64,000 nucleotides of DNA from Clostridium sp. (GCA_023667695.1 JAMOZY010000011.1:23837-87836); one strand, 5' to 3'. Positions 17,508-26,441 are shown, counted from the stretch's first letter. Notes: a model not told the origin generated them from the sequence alone. Numbers and translations: made by a program.

Positions 17508-19053
17508 GAAAAAAATAATAATAATCGTTATATCCCTTGTTGTAGTCGCCGCTTTAGTGACTGGCGGAATCTTTACATATCGCTGGTACCGTTCCGAAAA
17601 TACCATGGTAGAGGTTGTGCCGGTTTCCAATCTGAACTGGGGCTACAGCGGAGATGAGATGAGCAGCTATGGAATGGTAACAAATGATATGTCTCAGGAT
17701 GTATATTATCTGGAAAGCCAGACCATAGAAGAAATATTTGTATCAGAAGGTGATACAGTAGCGGTAGGGGATCCGTTGATTTCCTATGACATGACCATGT
17801 CAAATCTTCAGTTGGAGATGAAAGAGCTGGATATTGATACTTATAGTAATAAGCTTGTGGCAGCACAAAAGGAGCTGGAGCGGTTAAGAAATACAACTCC
17901 GATTCCGGATGCGCCGGTTGACCCAATAGTTCCAACAGAGCCGGAGCAGCCAGTATTGGCAGAGAAAACGGGGGAAGCATATAATTACATTTCTTCCACT
18001 GCCGTACCGAATAAGGGAACCGGAACCATAGATGACCCTTATGTATTTTTATGTACACCGGAATGCTATATTTTTGGGGAATATTTGAATCGTCTGTCCG
18101 CAGATGCTTCGAATCCTGTATTTGTAATATTTGAGATTCATAAGGATAATACATTTGAGGGAGAACTGCTGACGGCATGGAATGTGAGTGGAAACAGTGG
18201 ATTGCCGCAGATGGAGGAAACATCTAAATGGGCAGTAAGTACGCGGTCAGAGGTTTTGGAATCCGCAGGGAATGAGATTCCGGATACAACGGAGGAGGAG
18301 CCGCCGGTACCGACAGGCTATACGGCAAGAGAACTGGAACGGTTGATTTCGGAAAAGGAGAGAGAAATACGGGAACTTAATCTGGACAAACGGAAAGCGG
18401 AATTGGAATTAGAGCAAATGAAAAAGGTTGCGGAAAATGGTGTGGTGACTGCTACAGTAAATGGAATCGTTAAAAAGGTAGGAGATATGGAAAATCCGCC
18501 TACGGATGGAAGTCCATTTCTCACTGTCAGTGGTTCAGAAGGACTTTACGTGAGCGGTTCTTTAAGTGAATTGATGCTTGGAAAGGTAGAAGTCGGGCAG
18601 ACAGTATATGCGAATTCCTGGGAAAGCGGTATGTACTTTGAAGCTACAATTACTGAGATTTCTACTTATCCCCAGGAGAATAATTCCTTTTGGGGAGAAG
18701 GAAATCCCAATGTATCCTATTATCCCTACACGGCATATATTGAGGACACGGCGGGCTTGCGAAATGGGGAATATGTAGACCTTACCATGACAAGTAATGA
18801 AGACCATTCCAATAGTATTTATCTGCAAAAAGCATATATCCGGGAAGAAAACGGAAGATATTATGTATTAAAGGCAGATGAAAATAACCGGCTTGTAAAA
18901 CAGTATATCGTGACAGGAAAAACGCTTTGGGGTCAGGCCTTAGAAGTGGTATCCGGACTTACCCTGGAGGACCGAATTGCATTTCCGTATGGTAAGGACG
19001 CCAGGGAAGGTGCAAAGGTACAGGAAGCATCTGGAGATGACATTTATTATTGA
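17500..19053 (+). CDS. Second HlyD-like adaptor with an inserted domain
   Basis: 517 residues. One N-terminal membrane helix (about 5-25) without a lipobox. The first lipoyl half (IFVSEGDTVAVGDPLISYD) is at about 86-104, then one helix of the coiled coil (up to about 130), then roughly 140 residues that normal MacA proteins lack, bounded by Pro/Glu-rich linkers, then the returning helix (ARELERLISEKEREIRELN), the second lipoyl half and the barrel. The insert contains a compact segment with two Cys around the phrase FLCTPECYIF. Function of the insert is unknown. Lies between ATPase and permease genes. Confidence 0.85.
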   Translation: MSRKKIIIIVISLVVVAALVTGGIFTYRWYRSENTMVEVVPVSNLNWGYSGDEMSSYGMVTNDMSQDVYYLESQTIEEIFVSEGDTVAVGDPLISYDMTMSNLQLEMKELDIDTYSNKLVAAQKELERLRNTTPIPDAPVDPIVPTEPEQPVLAEKTGEAYNYISSTAVPNKGTGTIDDPYVFLCTPECYIFGEYLNRLSADASNPVFVIFEIHKDNTFEGELLTAWNVSGNSGLPQMEETSKWAVSTRSEVLESAGNEIPDTTEEEPPVPTGYTARELERLISEKEREIRELNLDKRKAELELEQMKKVAENGVVTATVNGIVKKVGDMENPPTDGSPFLTVSGSEGLYVSGSLSELMLGKVEVGQTVYANSWESGMYFEATITEISTYPQENNSFWGEGNPNVSYYPYTAYIEDTAGLRNGEYVDLTMTSNEDHSNSIYLQKAYIREENGRYYVLKADENNRLVKQYIVTGKTLWGQALEVVSGLTLEDRIAFPYGKDAREGAKVQEASGDDIYY

Positions 19054-19068
19054 TAAGGAGGAAACATT

Positions 19069-20322
19069 ATGTTAGAGAATATACGACTGTCCTTTCAGGG
19101 AATCTGGTCACATAAGATGCGTTCCTTTCTTACCATGCTGGGAATCATCATCGGTATTGCTGCAATTATTGCAATTGTGTCTACGATTCAGGGAACCAAT
19201 GAACAGATTAAGGAAAATCTGGTTGGCTCCGGTGAAAATACAGTAACGATACAATTGAATCAGGGTGACTATTCATATGAAATGGAATGGAATGGGATTC
19301 CCGATGGGGTTCCGGTCATTTCAGAGGAAGTGAGACAGGAGATTCTGAATCTGGCTCATGTGGAAAACGCTTCGTTATATACCAGCCGGGACGGCTATGA
19401 CGCGGTATATCATCAAAATACCGGATTATCCGGAGGAAAAATCTATGGTGTAGATGCCAACTATCTTTCTACCTGTAACTATGTAATAAAAAGCGGAAGA
19501 AATTTTGCAGAGTCAGATTTTAACAATTTCCGTAAGGTAGTGATTTTGGATGATGATTCAGCGGAAACCCTGTTTTCCGGAGAGGACCCGGTGGGAAAGA
19601 CCATTGAGATTCGCCAGGAGCCTTATGTAGTAATTGGCGTGGTGGAGAAATCCTCTCAGTTCGAGCCGGTTATTAATACAATAGAGGATTATTATATGTA
19701 TGCAGATGACAGCAGTGGTTCCGTTTATGTACCAGATGTTACATGGCCGGTTATTTATTCCTATGATGAGCCGCAAAATCTGGTATTGAAGCTGGATAAT
19801 GCAGATAATATGACGGCGGCCGGGAAGGAGGCAGCGGATATTTTAAATGCCGGACTTTTTGTAGAGGATGATACGATAAAGTATAAAGCGGTAAACCTGC
19901 TGGAACAGGCAAAAGAGATACAGGAGCTGAGTAAGTCAACGAATACTATGCTGATTTGGATTGCCGGAATTTCTCTTTTGGTAGGCGGTATTGGTGTTAT
20001 GAATATCATGTTGGTATCAGTAACAGAGCGTACCCAGGAGATTGGTTTGAAGAAGGCAATCGGAGCAAGAAAGGGGAAAATTCTGGGACAATTTCTTACT
20101 GAGGCAGCAGTATTGACCAGTATGGGCGGATTGTTTGGGGTCATAGTCGGAATCATTCTGGCAGAGATAATATCCAAGCTGATGGTGACGAAGGTGGCAA
20201 TCAGTATTCCGGCAGCAGTGATTGCAGTGATTTTCTCTATGGTAATCGGAATCGTCTTTGGTCTGATTCCGTCCTATAAAGCGGCAAACCTGAATCCAAT
20301 TGATGCATTGCGACGCGAATAA
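19069..20322 (+). CDS. MacB-like ABC transporter permease (FtsX domain)
   Basis: 417 residues. The N-terminus IRLSFQGIWSHKMRSFLTMLGIIIGIAAIIAIV is the typical first membrane helix of MacB permeases. A large extracytoplasmic MacB_PCD domain (about 45-280) is followed by three membrane helices and the FtsX motif TERTQEIGLKKAIGARKGKI. With the ATPase and two adaptors it forms a tripartite-like exporter for peptides, antibiotics or cell-wall compounds; the substrate is not known. RBS AAGGAGG before the ATG. Last gene of the operon. Confidence 0.93.
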   Translation: MLENIRLSFQGIWSHKMRSFLTMLGIIIGIAAIIAIVSTIQGTNEQIKENLVGSGENTVTIQLNQGDYSYEMEWNGIPDGVPVISEEVRQEILNLAHVENASLYTSRDGYDAVYHQNTGLSGGKIYGVDANYLSTCNYVIKSGRNFAESDFNNFRKVVILDDDSAETLFSGEDPVGKTIEIRQEPYVVIGVVEKSSQFEPVINTIEDYYMYADDSSGSVYVPDVTWPVIYSYDEPQNLVLKLDNADNMTAAGKEAADILNAGLFVEDDTIKYKAVNLLEQAKEIQELSKSTNTMLIWIAGISLLVGGIGVMNIMLVSVTERTQEIGLKKAIGARKGKILGQFLTEAAVLTSMGGLFGVIVGIILAEIISKLMVTKVAISIPAAVIAVIFSMVIGIVFGLIPSYKAANLNPIDALRRE

Positions 20323-20340
20323 ATATAGATTATGATAAAA

Positions 20341-20389
20341 ATAACCTCAAAGTATGGGAATCTGTAATATTCTCATGCCTTGAGGTTAT
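20341..20389. terminator. Terminator hairpin between convergent genes
   Basis: A 10-bp outer stem (ATAACCTCAA with TTGAGGTTAT) continued by an inner stem with G-U pairs. The T-rich side (TTATTTTTATC) is on the minus strand, so it mainly serves the heptad-repeat gene; it may also stop the efflux operon. Confidence 0.75.
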
Positions 20390-20447
20390 CTCTCGCTTAT
20401 GAACAATACTCCGCTTGATGCCGATGCTTCAGCAAGGCGTAATATTA

Positions 20448-21272
20448 TTAACCAGCAATCTGCTTTTTCAATTCTTCTGTTCTGCGCAGCATAATTTCAT
20501 GTACTCGCTCGATTTCATCTAAAATTGAGCTGTCTGTATGCTCCAATACGATTACTTTTTCTTTTAAACTGCTAATATCCGTCTTGGTTTCTGTCATATC
20601 TACCTTCAATAGGCAAACATCTACTTTTAATATATTGATATCTTGCTTTAACTCGGCAACGTCCTCTTTTAGCGTGTCGACGTCTTGTCGTAACTCGGCG
20701 ACATCGACTTTTAGCGTGTTAACGTCTTGTCGTAACTCAGCGACATTGACTTTTAGCGTATTGACGTCTTGCTTTAACTCGGCGACATCTTCTTTTAGAA
20801 TGTCGACATCTTGTCGTAACTCGGCGACATCGACTTTTAGCGTATTGATGTCTTGCTTTAACTCGGCAATGTCCTCTTTTAGCGTGTCGACGTCTTGTCG
20901 TAACTCGGCGACATCGACTTTTAGCGTATTGACGTCTTGCTTTAACTCGGCGACATCTTCTTTTAGAATATCGACGTCTTGCTTTAACTCGGCGACATCT
21001 TCTTTTAGAATATCGACGTCTTGCTTTAACTCGGCAACGTCCTCTTTTAGCGTGTCGACGTCTTGTCGTAACTCGGCGACATCGACTTTTAGTGTATTGA
21101 CGTCTTGCTTTAACTCGGTGACATCTTCTTTTAGCGTGCCAACATCTTCCTTCAATTCATCAATGCTCTGTTGAATCGGTTTTAACTTCTCATCTAACTT
21201 CTGGTCTAGCTTTTGATCCAGTTTGCGGTCCAGAAGTTCTTCCATTGCTTTTAATAATTCATAATTTTCCAT
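20448..21272 (-). CDS. Heptad-repeat coiled-coil protein
   Basis: 274 residues. After a charged helical start (residues 1-43, with repeated KLDQ/KLDEK units) come about 28 uninterrupted heptads (44-239) of the types VAELKQD, VDTLKED, VNTLKVD and VAELRQD, alternating so that a 14-residue double unit is visible; then about 35 residues ending TEELKKQIAG. V/I and L fill the core positions, so a long straight parallel coiled coil of perhaps 29 nm is expected. No signal peptide, membrane helix or enzyme domain. Start ATG with AGAAGGAG upstream. Function unknown; it could be a spacer, tail-fibre-like or cytoskeletal element. Confidence 0.85.
   Translation of the reverse strand: MENYELLKAMEELLDRKLDQKLDQKLDEKLKPIQQSIDELKEDVGTLKEDVTELKQDVNTLKVDVAELRQDVDTLKEDVAELKQDVDILKEDVAELKQDVDILKEDVAELKQDVNTLKVDVAELRQDVDTLKEDIAELKQDINTLKVDVAELRQDVDILKEDVAELKQDVNTLKVNVAELRQDVNTLKVDVAELRQDVDTLKEDVAELKQDINILKVDVCLLKVDMTETKTDISSLKEKVIVLEHTDSSILDEIERVHEIMLRRTEELKKQIAG
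20556..21143 (-). repeat. Tandem repeat of about 21/42 bp coding for heptads
   Basis: Inside the coiled-coil gene the DNA repeats every 21 bp as single heptads and more exactly every 42 bp. Several 42-bp units are identical in sequence, which points to recent duplication and likely length variation by slippage or unequal recombination. Confidence 0.9.
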
Positions 21273-21309
21273 ATTTCTCCTTCTCTGCCGCTCAACGAAT
21301 CTCCAAGTT

Positions 21310-21340
21310 ATCTTACGTCATTGCCCCCCAATGGTAAGAT
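21310..21340 (-). promoter_or_regulatory. Hairpin in the 5' leader of the heptad-repeat mRNA
   Basis: On the minus strand a 7-bp stem (ATCTTAC with GTAAGAT) and a 5-bp stem (CATTG with CAATG) close a loop of G residues; a 2-base bulge separates the stems. It lies about 40 bases before the start codon. Confidence 0.5.
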
Positions 21341-21365
21341 GATAGATAAATCTATTTGTAACATG

Positions 21366-21394
21366 ATAATACTATTAATTATATGAAATGTCAA
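21366..21394 (-). promoter_or_regulatory. Promoter of the heptad-repeat gene
   Basis: TTGACA and TATTAT with a 17-bp spacer on the minus strand, a near-consensus sigma-A promoter about 95 bp before the start codon. Confidence 0.75.
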
Positions 21395-21626
21395 TATTTT
21401 ATTTGATTTTATAATAAATTCATATTTATTAATAAAATATATTTACAATACTTATTTAACAGTATCCGTGAATGAATGCATTTCACTTGCAGTGATGGGA
21501 AATTTTAAAAATGCTTCTCCTTGTTTTATCACTTGTCAGATGCGATAATAACAAGAGGGAAAGGTTATCCCGATTACAAAGAAAAGTTGGTATTCAGGCC
21601 ACAAAAAGAACACATGGAGGAACCAT

Positions 21627-22478
21627 ATGGAAAAAGGAAATAAAGCAGCCATTGTGTGCTGTTCTAACGGGCAGCCCCTTTCCAATAAGGGGAGTATTGA
21701 TAAATTGGAATATACCTTGCGGGCGTTAGGGCTGGCTCCGGTATTGAGCAGACATATCTATGAAACCGATTCCGTGTTCAGTGGTTCCGGCAGAGACCGG
21801 GCGCAAGCTTTGATGAAGGCATATCAGGATGAGGAAATTAAAGTGATTTTTGATATTTCCGGAGGAGATATCGCCAATGAAATTCTTCCATTTCTGGATT
21901 ATGAGCAGATTGCGCAGACGGATAAGAAATTCTGGGGGTATAGTGATTTGACGACGGTCATTAATGCCATTTATACAAAAACTGGAAAAGCGTCTGTATT
22001 ATATCAGGTTAAGAACTTGATTTATGAAGATGAGGAACGGCAGAGAAGGAATTTTTTAAATACTGTATTTCAAAATAAAAATGACTTGTATTCCTTTGGA
22101 TATCATTTTGTACAGCAGGAACAGATGCAGGGAATTGTAGTCGGTGGTAATATAAGGTGCCTGCTGAAGCTTGCCGGTACGGAATATTGGCCGGATATGA
22201 ATGAGAAAATATTACTTTTGGAAAGCCGGAGTGGTGAGGTGCCGCAGATGGTGACTTATTTGAACCAGCTAAAACAAATGAGAGTATTTGATAAAATAAG
22301 CGGTATTTTATTGGGAACATTTTCAAGGATGCAGGAGAAAAAATGTACGCCGGACATCATGGAACTGGTAAAGCAGTACGCCGGAAGGGAAGTGCCGATT
22401 GCAGTAACGGATGAAATTGGTCATGGAGTGGATTCGAAAGGAATTATAATCGGGAAAGAAATGTTATTTGATAAATAG
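21627..22478 (+). CDS. LD-carboxypeptidase / MccF-like S66 serine peptidase
   Basis: 283 residues, the usual S66 length. The nucleophile elbow GYSDLT carries Ser106; the other triad members are Glu199 in LLLESRS and His266 in DEIGHG. N-terminal SGGD segment (78-81) fits the substrate loop. The family includes LD-carboxypeptidases that recycle muropeptides and MccF enzymes that cleave peptide-nucleotide antibiotics; no signal peptide is present, so it acts in the cytoplasm. Start ATG with GGAGGA upstream. It converges on, and overlaps by 15 bp, the next minus-strand gene. Confidence 0.9.
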   Translation: MEKGNKAAIVCCSNGQPLSNKGSIDKLEYTLRALGLAPVLSRHIYETDSVFSGSGRDRAQALMKAYQDEEIKVIFDISGGDIANEILPFLDYEQIAQTDKKFWGYSDLTTVINAIYTKTGKASVLYQVKNLIYEDEERQRRNFLNTVFQNKNDLYSFGYHFVQQEQMQGIVVGGNIRCLLKLAGTEYWPDMNEKILLLESRSGEVPQMVTYLNQLKQMRVFDKISGILLGTFSRMQEKKCTPDIMELVKQYAGREVPIAVTDEIGHGVDSKGIIIGKEMLFDK

Positions 22479-22883
22479 ATTTATTCCAATCCATTGGGTT
22501 ATCATAATGAAACTCATAAATAACTGATAGTTAGTATAATGAAATAGAGTTTCATGTGCAGTTATTGACCAGTTACTTATATATAAAGTCTGTATTAGGA
22601 AAACGACAGCAAGTATGCTTCCCAGAATGAAATATATGACACCGATTATCTTTTTTATTATTTGAGCCTGTTCTTTTAGAAAGCGATATGCAATACAGAA
22701 TCGGATTGCCAGACAAAAAATACTTCCACCAAAAGCAATAAGAAATCCAACCAGAATGCCTCCGGCTAAGTTTGTATCCGTGTCTTGGGATAAGGTTACA
22801 ATAACTGCAACGGCAAATGTCATTATGAAAATATAAATGGCACTGAAGTCATTCAGGTAATGAAAGAAACGGGTATTTTTCAT
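22464..22883 (-). CDS. Four-helix membrane protein, unknown function
   Basis: 139 residues from the ATG at 22883, which has GGAG six bases upstream. Four hydrophobic segments are seen (about 12-30, 43-65, 75-95 and 115-135). The family is not recognised. Its 3' end overlaps the end of the convergent LD-carboxypeptidase gene. AT-rich like that gene's surroundings. Confidence 0.6.
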   Translation of the reverse strand: MKNTRFFHYLNDFSAIYIFIMTFAVAVIVTLSQDTDTNLAGGILVGFLIAFGGSIFCLAIRFCIAYRFLKEQAQIIKKIIGVIYFILGSILAVVFLIQTLYISNWSITAHETLFHYTNYQLFMSFIMITQWIGINLFIK

Positions 22884-23103
22884 ATCAATCTCCATTCTGC
22901 CGTGTTCATCTGGCAAAATAAATAGTAATATATATTATAACTGATTTTAACAAACTGCCTGAGGAATTACAAGATATGAGTAAGGACAAGCCGTGATTAT
23001 TGCTTTACATTCTATGATGCCAAGTTTATAATAAATCCAGCTGTAATGGGGCATCTGGAGAAGAGCTGCCCTGACCTGAAAAAGAATCATAAGGAACGGA
23101 AAT

Positions 23104-23739
23104 ATGAGATTAAGAAATGTAAAAGGCTCAAGAGAGACAATAGCAGCCAATGATTTTGTCATTAAGAATGAAACGGAGTATAAGGGGAAGTGGAAGGATG
23201 TCTTTGGAAATGACAATCCTATCCATATAGAAATCGGCATGGGAAAGGGGCAGTTTATTACTATCCTGGCACAGCAGAATCCTCATATTAATTATGTAGG
23301 GATTGAGAAGTATTCCAGTGTGCTGATTCGGGCAATTGCAAAGCAGGAGGAGCTGCAGCTGCCGAACCTTTATTTTATCCGTATGGAGGCGGAGTATATT
23401 GCAGATGTATTTGGGGAAAAGGAGGTGGCACAGATTTATCTGAATTTCTCAGACCCGTGGCCCAAGGACCGGCACGCAAAGCGGCGGCTGACCTCCAAAG
23501 AGTTCTTCGCCCGGTATCATCAGATTCTGGCATCGGAAGGCTTGGTAATCTTCAAAACAGACAACCGGGAATTATTTGATTTCTCTGTGGAGCAAATTCC
23601 GGAAGCCGGGTGGAAGCTGGTGGACTGTACTTATGACCTGCATCACAGCGAATACCTGGAAGGAAATATTATGACGGAATATGAGATGAAGTTTGTAGCA
23701 GAGGGAAAACCCATCTGCCGTCTGACAGCAAACCGATAA
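23104..23739 (+). CDS. trmB: tRNA (guanine-N7-)-methyltransferase
   Basis: 211 residues. The SAM-binding motif IEIGMGKGQFI (about 43-53), the GIEKYSSVL acidic loop and the signature LNFSDPWPKDRHAKRRL (about 113-130), followed by FKTDN and the C-terminal TEYEMKF, are those of TrmB. It methylates G46 in the variable loop of tRNAs. Monocistronic here; a tRNA-Lys gene follows 223 bp downstream. Confidence 0.96.
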   Translation: MRLRNVKGSRETIAANDFVIKNETEYKGKWKDVFGNDNPIHIEIGMGKGQFITILAQQNPHINYVGIEKYSSVLIRAIAKQEELQLPNLYFIRMEAEYIADVFGEKEVAQIYLNFSDPWPKDRHAKRRLTSKEFFARYHQILASEGLVIFKTDNRELFDFSVEQIPEAGWKLVDCTYDLHHSEYLEGNIMTEYEMKFVAEGKPICRLTANR

Positions 23740-23891
23740 TAGATAAGAAGTATAATATTTTAGAATTCGGAAATACTCTTAGATAGTGGTTGTCTTTTCC
23801 TTAAAATAGGGAAGAAATTTGTCCCAATATTGGGAGGCCACAGGAGGAAGGGCTGAATTTGGCAAAATTGAAAGAAAATTGAAAAAAGGGC

Positions 23892-23920
23892 TTGCATTTT
23901 CAAAACGCGTGGGTTATAAT
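23892..23920 (+). promoter_or_regulatory. Promoter of tRNA-Lys
   Basis: TTGCAT and a perfect TATAAT with a 17-bp spacer, about 43 bp before the tRNA. Confidence 0.7.
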
Positions 23921-23962
23921 CAATTTTGCGTTGTAACGGACGTGTATAAAAAGTTAAGATAA

Positions 23963-24035
23963 GCGCTTCTAGCTCATTTGGTAGAGCACCTGACTCTTAA
24001 TCAGGGTGTGCGGGGTTCGAGCCCCCGGAGGCGCA
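23963..24035 (+). tRNA. tRNA-Lys (anticodon CTT)
   Basis: 73 bases. The 7-bp acceptor stem GCGCTTC/GAGGCGC (one G-U pair), anticodon stem CCTGA/TCAGG with loop CTCTTAA, and T-arm CGGGG-TTCGAGC-CCCCG all pair. The discriminator is A and CCA is not encoded. It reads AAG codons. Confidence 0.96.
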
Positions 24036-24063
24036 CTTTAAAGTGTGTTTGGCTGCAAAAGGT

Positions 24064-24084
24064 TGCGGTCGAACGCATTTTTTT
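24064..24084 (+). terminator. Probable terminator after tRNA-Lys
   Basis: A short 4-bp stem TGCG/CGCA, partly extendable, followed by seven T. Weak stem, good T run. Confidence 0.4.
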
Positions 24085-24207
24085 GTTGTACGAAAATAAA
24101 AGAATACATAAAACAGCAAAAACAGATTAACACAAAATTCTAAGTTTACATAATTTACATTTTCTATATATAATTCCTATTACTAAGCGAATAGGAGGAA
24201 ACTAGAT

Positions 24208-24516
24208 ATGCCATTTCATTTTTTAATCATGAAAGAAACACCGCTGTCCTTGTTCTTATCGATACTTGGTGCAATCTGCGGAGGCATGGCACTTATACTG
24301 GGAGGTACGGCATTTCATATCGTGTTTGAAGAAATGCATGCGAAGGATTCTGTGGGATGGTGGCTGGCCTGTCTGGGCTTTGGTGTTGCAGCGTTTTTAT
24401 TGTACTTTATTGCCTTTCAAAGCTCTAAAAAAGCACGGGAGCGCAGACTGGAAACAGAGCAGGAGTATGCCCAGAAGAGGTTTACGCTTTTGGAAGAGAA
24501 TAAGGACCAGGAGTAA
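24208..24516 (+). CDS. Small two-helix membrane protein, unknown function
   Basis: 102 residues. Two hydrophobic segments (about 12-35 and 48-70) are followed by a basic helical tail (SKKARERRLETEQEY) that probably lies in the cytoplasm. Start ATG has TAGGAGGAAA upstream. A promoter-like stretch lies before it, and the gene stands alone. Family not recognised. Confidence 0.7.
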   Translation: MPFHFLIMKETPLSLFLSILGAICGGMALILGGTAFHIVFEEMHAKDSVGWWLACLGFGVAAFLLYFIAFQSSKKARERRLETEQEYAQKRFTLLEENKDQE

Positions 24517-24770
24517 AACCGGGTATTTGACTTGTGCTTAGAAAGGAAATTGGATAAAAGAGGTCAAAATTGACCTATCATCTTGTCATTAGAATCCCTA
24601 TATTTATGAAAACGGATTTGTTATAATCAGAAAAATGAAAGAACAGTAAGACGGATTGCAAGGCATGGGGTGAGTAGAATGCATAGAAGGAACGCCATGG
24701 AATAAACGCTTGAACGTATGGAACAGGAAACCAAAGGGAAGAAATATAACAAATTGAAAGGAGAATGGAT

Positions 24771-26117
24771 ATGGGATTCAATCAGGATTTTATGTGGGGA
24801 ACCGCTACAGCCGCCTATCAGATTGAAGGGGCATGGAATGAGGACGGCAGAGGCTTGAGCGTATGGGATGTCTGCGGCAGAGGCAGGAATGTAGTGGAAT
24901 ATAATGAAACCGGTGATGTGACCTGCGACCATTATCATCGCTACAAGGAAGATGTTGCGTTAATGAAGGAGCTGGGATTAAAATGCTATCGGTTTTCCAT
25001 TAGCTGGAGCCGGGTCATGCCGGAAGGAATCGGCAGGATTAATGAAAAGGGGCTGCAGTTTTATTCTGATTTGGTCGATGAATTGAAAGCAAATGGAATT
25101 GAACCGCTGGTATCCTTGTTCCATTGGGATTATCCATATGCTTTATATCAGAAGGGTGGCTGGATGAATCCGGAATCATCGGAATGGTTTCTGGAATATA
25201 CAAAGGTTGTGGTAGATGCTTTGTCTGACCGGGTATCCTGCTGGCTTACGATAAATGAGCCACAGTGCTTTATCGGATGTGGACATGCCTTTGGCACTCA
25301 CGCGCCATTTTTGAAGCTGGGGATAAAGGACCTGATAACCATGAGTCATAATGTGCTGTTAGCGCATGGCAAAGCAGTTCAGTATATTCGAGCAAATGCG
25401 AAAACAAAGCCGGAAATATCCTTTGCACCGATTGCTCCGGTATATATTCCGGAAAATGATTCGGAGGAAGCCATTGAGGCGGCAAGAAAAAAGACGTTCC
25501 AGATGGACCGGGAGGGTTTTGCCTTTAGTCTGAGCTGGTGGAGCGACCCGATTATTTTGGGAAAATATCCGGAAGAGGCTTATGAGTTATTTGGAGAAGA
25601 TATGCCGGTGTATAGTGAAGCGGATATGAAGCTGATTAGCCAGCCTTTGGATTTCTATGGAATGAATGTGTATTATTCTGCAGCAGACCGCATAACGGAG
25701 GGCTACCCGGAGAATATGTGGCAGGGACGTGCCAGAACAGAAATGGGATGGGTGGTATCCCCGGAGGTAATGTACTGGTCTCCGAAGTTCATCTATGAGC
25801 GGTACGGACTGCCGATTATGATTACGGAAAATGGCATGGCAGGGATGGACTGGGTTCATATGGATGGCAAGGTTCATGACCCACAGCGGATTGATTTCCT
25901 TCATCGCTACCTGCTGGAATTCCGCCGGGCGGCAGAGGAAGGGATTCCGTTAAAGGGATATATGTACTGGTCATTGCTGGATAACTTTGAATGGGCTTGT
26001 GGTTATGATAAGCGGTTTGGCTTCATCTATGTGGATTATCAGACCCAGAAACGGATGATTAAGGATTCCGGCTACTGGTTCAAGGAGGTTATTGAGAGTA
26101 ACGGGGAGAAGCTGTAA
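24771..26117 (+). CDS. Glycoside hydrolase family 1, beta-glucosidase type
   Basis: 448 residues, full GH1 length. Start at 24771 because AAAGGAG is 7 bases upstream; the ATG at 24765 is too close. The N-terminal signature FMWGTATAAYQIEGAW, the acid/base Glu163 in LTINEPQ and the nucleophile Glu353 in MITENG are present. The C-terminal WSLLDNFEWACGYDKRFG loop recognises the sugar at the -1 site. No phosphate-binding SKY-type loop is evident, so a free beta-glucoside rather than a 6-phospho substrate is likely. Cytoplasmic; no sugar transporter is adjacent. Confidence 0.94.
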   Translation: MGFNQDFMWGTATAAYQIEGAWNEDGRGLSVWDVCGRGRNVVEYNETGDVTCDHYHRYKEDVALMKELGLKCYRFSISWSRVMPEGIGRINEKGLQFYSDLVDELKANGIEPLVSLFHWDYPYALYQKGGWMNPESSEWFLEYTKVVVDALSDRVSCWLTINEPQCFIGCGHAFGTHAPFLKLGIKDLITMSHNVLLAHGKAVQYIRANAKTKPEISFAPIAPVYIPENDSEEAIEAARKKTFQMDREGFAFSLSWWSDPIILGKYPEEAYELFGEDMPVYSEADMKLISQPLDFYGMNVYYSAADRITEGYPENMWQGRARTEMGWVVSPEVMYWSPKFIYERYGLPIMITENGMAGMDWVHMDGKVHDPQRIDFLHRYLLEFRRAAEEGIPLKGYMYWSLLDNFEWACGYDKRFGFIYVDYQTQKRMIKDSGYWFKEVIESNGEKL

Positions 26118-26141
26118 AGAGAATAAATGGCATTAAAAAGA

Positions 26142-26184
26142 AGCTGTTGCATCCGGTTCAACCGGAGGCAGCGGTTCTTTTTTT
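26142..26184 (+). terminator. Rho-independent terminator after the GH1 gene
   Basis: A long stem with a perfect inner part (TCCGGTT...AACCGGA) and an outer part with some G-U pairs, then TTCTTTTTTT. Confidence 0.85.
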
Positions 26185-26305
26185 AAGGTGCTGATGGGTA
26201 TGGGTACGCAGGCTACTTGCTTTTGGCTAGTGACAAAGTTCATGGGATAATTTGACAACCGCAATAAAAAACATAAAAAAACAACGAAAATAGACGAAAA
26301 GTTAT

Positions 26306-26336
26306 TATTTTTGCAATATGGGTGCTATTTTTGCAA
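26306..26336 (+). promoter_or_regulatory. Direct repeat, candidate operator of the LXG operon
   Basis: TATTTTTGCAA occurs twice with a spacing of exactly 20 bp (26306-26316 and 26326-26336), about two helical turns. It lies in the 324-bp gap (26118-26441) before the LXG operon, which otherwise contains only the terminator and AT-rich DNA. Confidence 0.45.
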
Positions 26337-26441
26337 AAGTATTGAAAAAAATATAAATATGAGAAATTATAAAGATAAAGAAAAGGCAGTAACACAGGAA
26401 AACTATAAGATAAAAATAAAACATTAGGAGTGGAACGGAAT

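Larger units (their letters stand above)
21273..21626. other. 354-bp divergent intergenic region with leader hairpin
   Basis: The region separates the heptad-repeat gene from the LD-carboxypeptidase gene. It holds the minus-strand promoter at 21366-21394 and a dyad at 21310-21340. The remainder is very AT-rich; no gene seen. Confidence 0.6.

Noticed and set aside
17573..18223. 216-residue minus-strand ORF
   Set aside because: Shadow of the second adaptor gene; Pro/His/Leu-rich composition typical of antisense frames.
20556..21143. CRISPR-like tandem repeat
   Set aside because: Units of 21/42 bp follow each other without unique spacers and stay in one reading frame.
20584..21174. 196-residue plus-strand ORF rich in Ser, Thr and Cys
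   Set aside because: It is the antisense of the heptad-repeat gene; the minus strand has promoter, ribosome site, terminator and a clear coiled coil.
21511..21729. Short plus-strand ORF overlapping the LD-carboxypeptidase start
   Set aside because: No ribosome site and runs in another frame into a well-supported gene.
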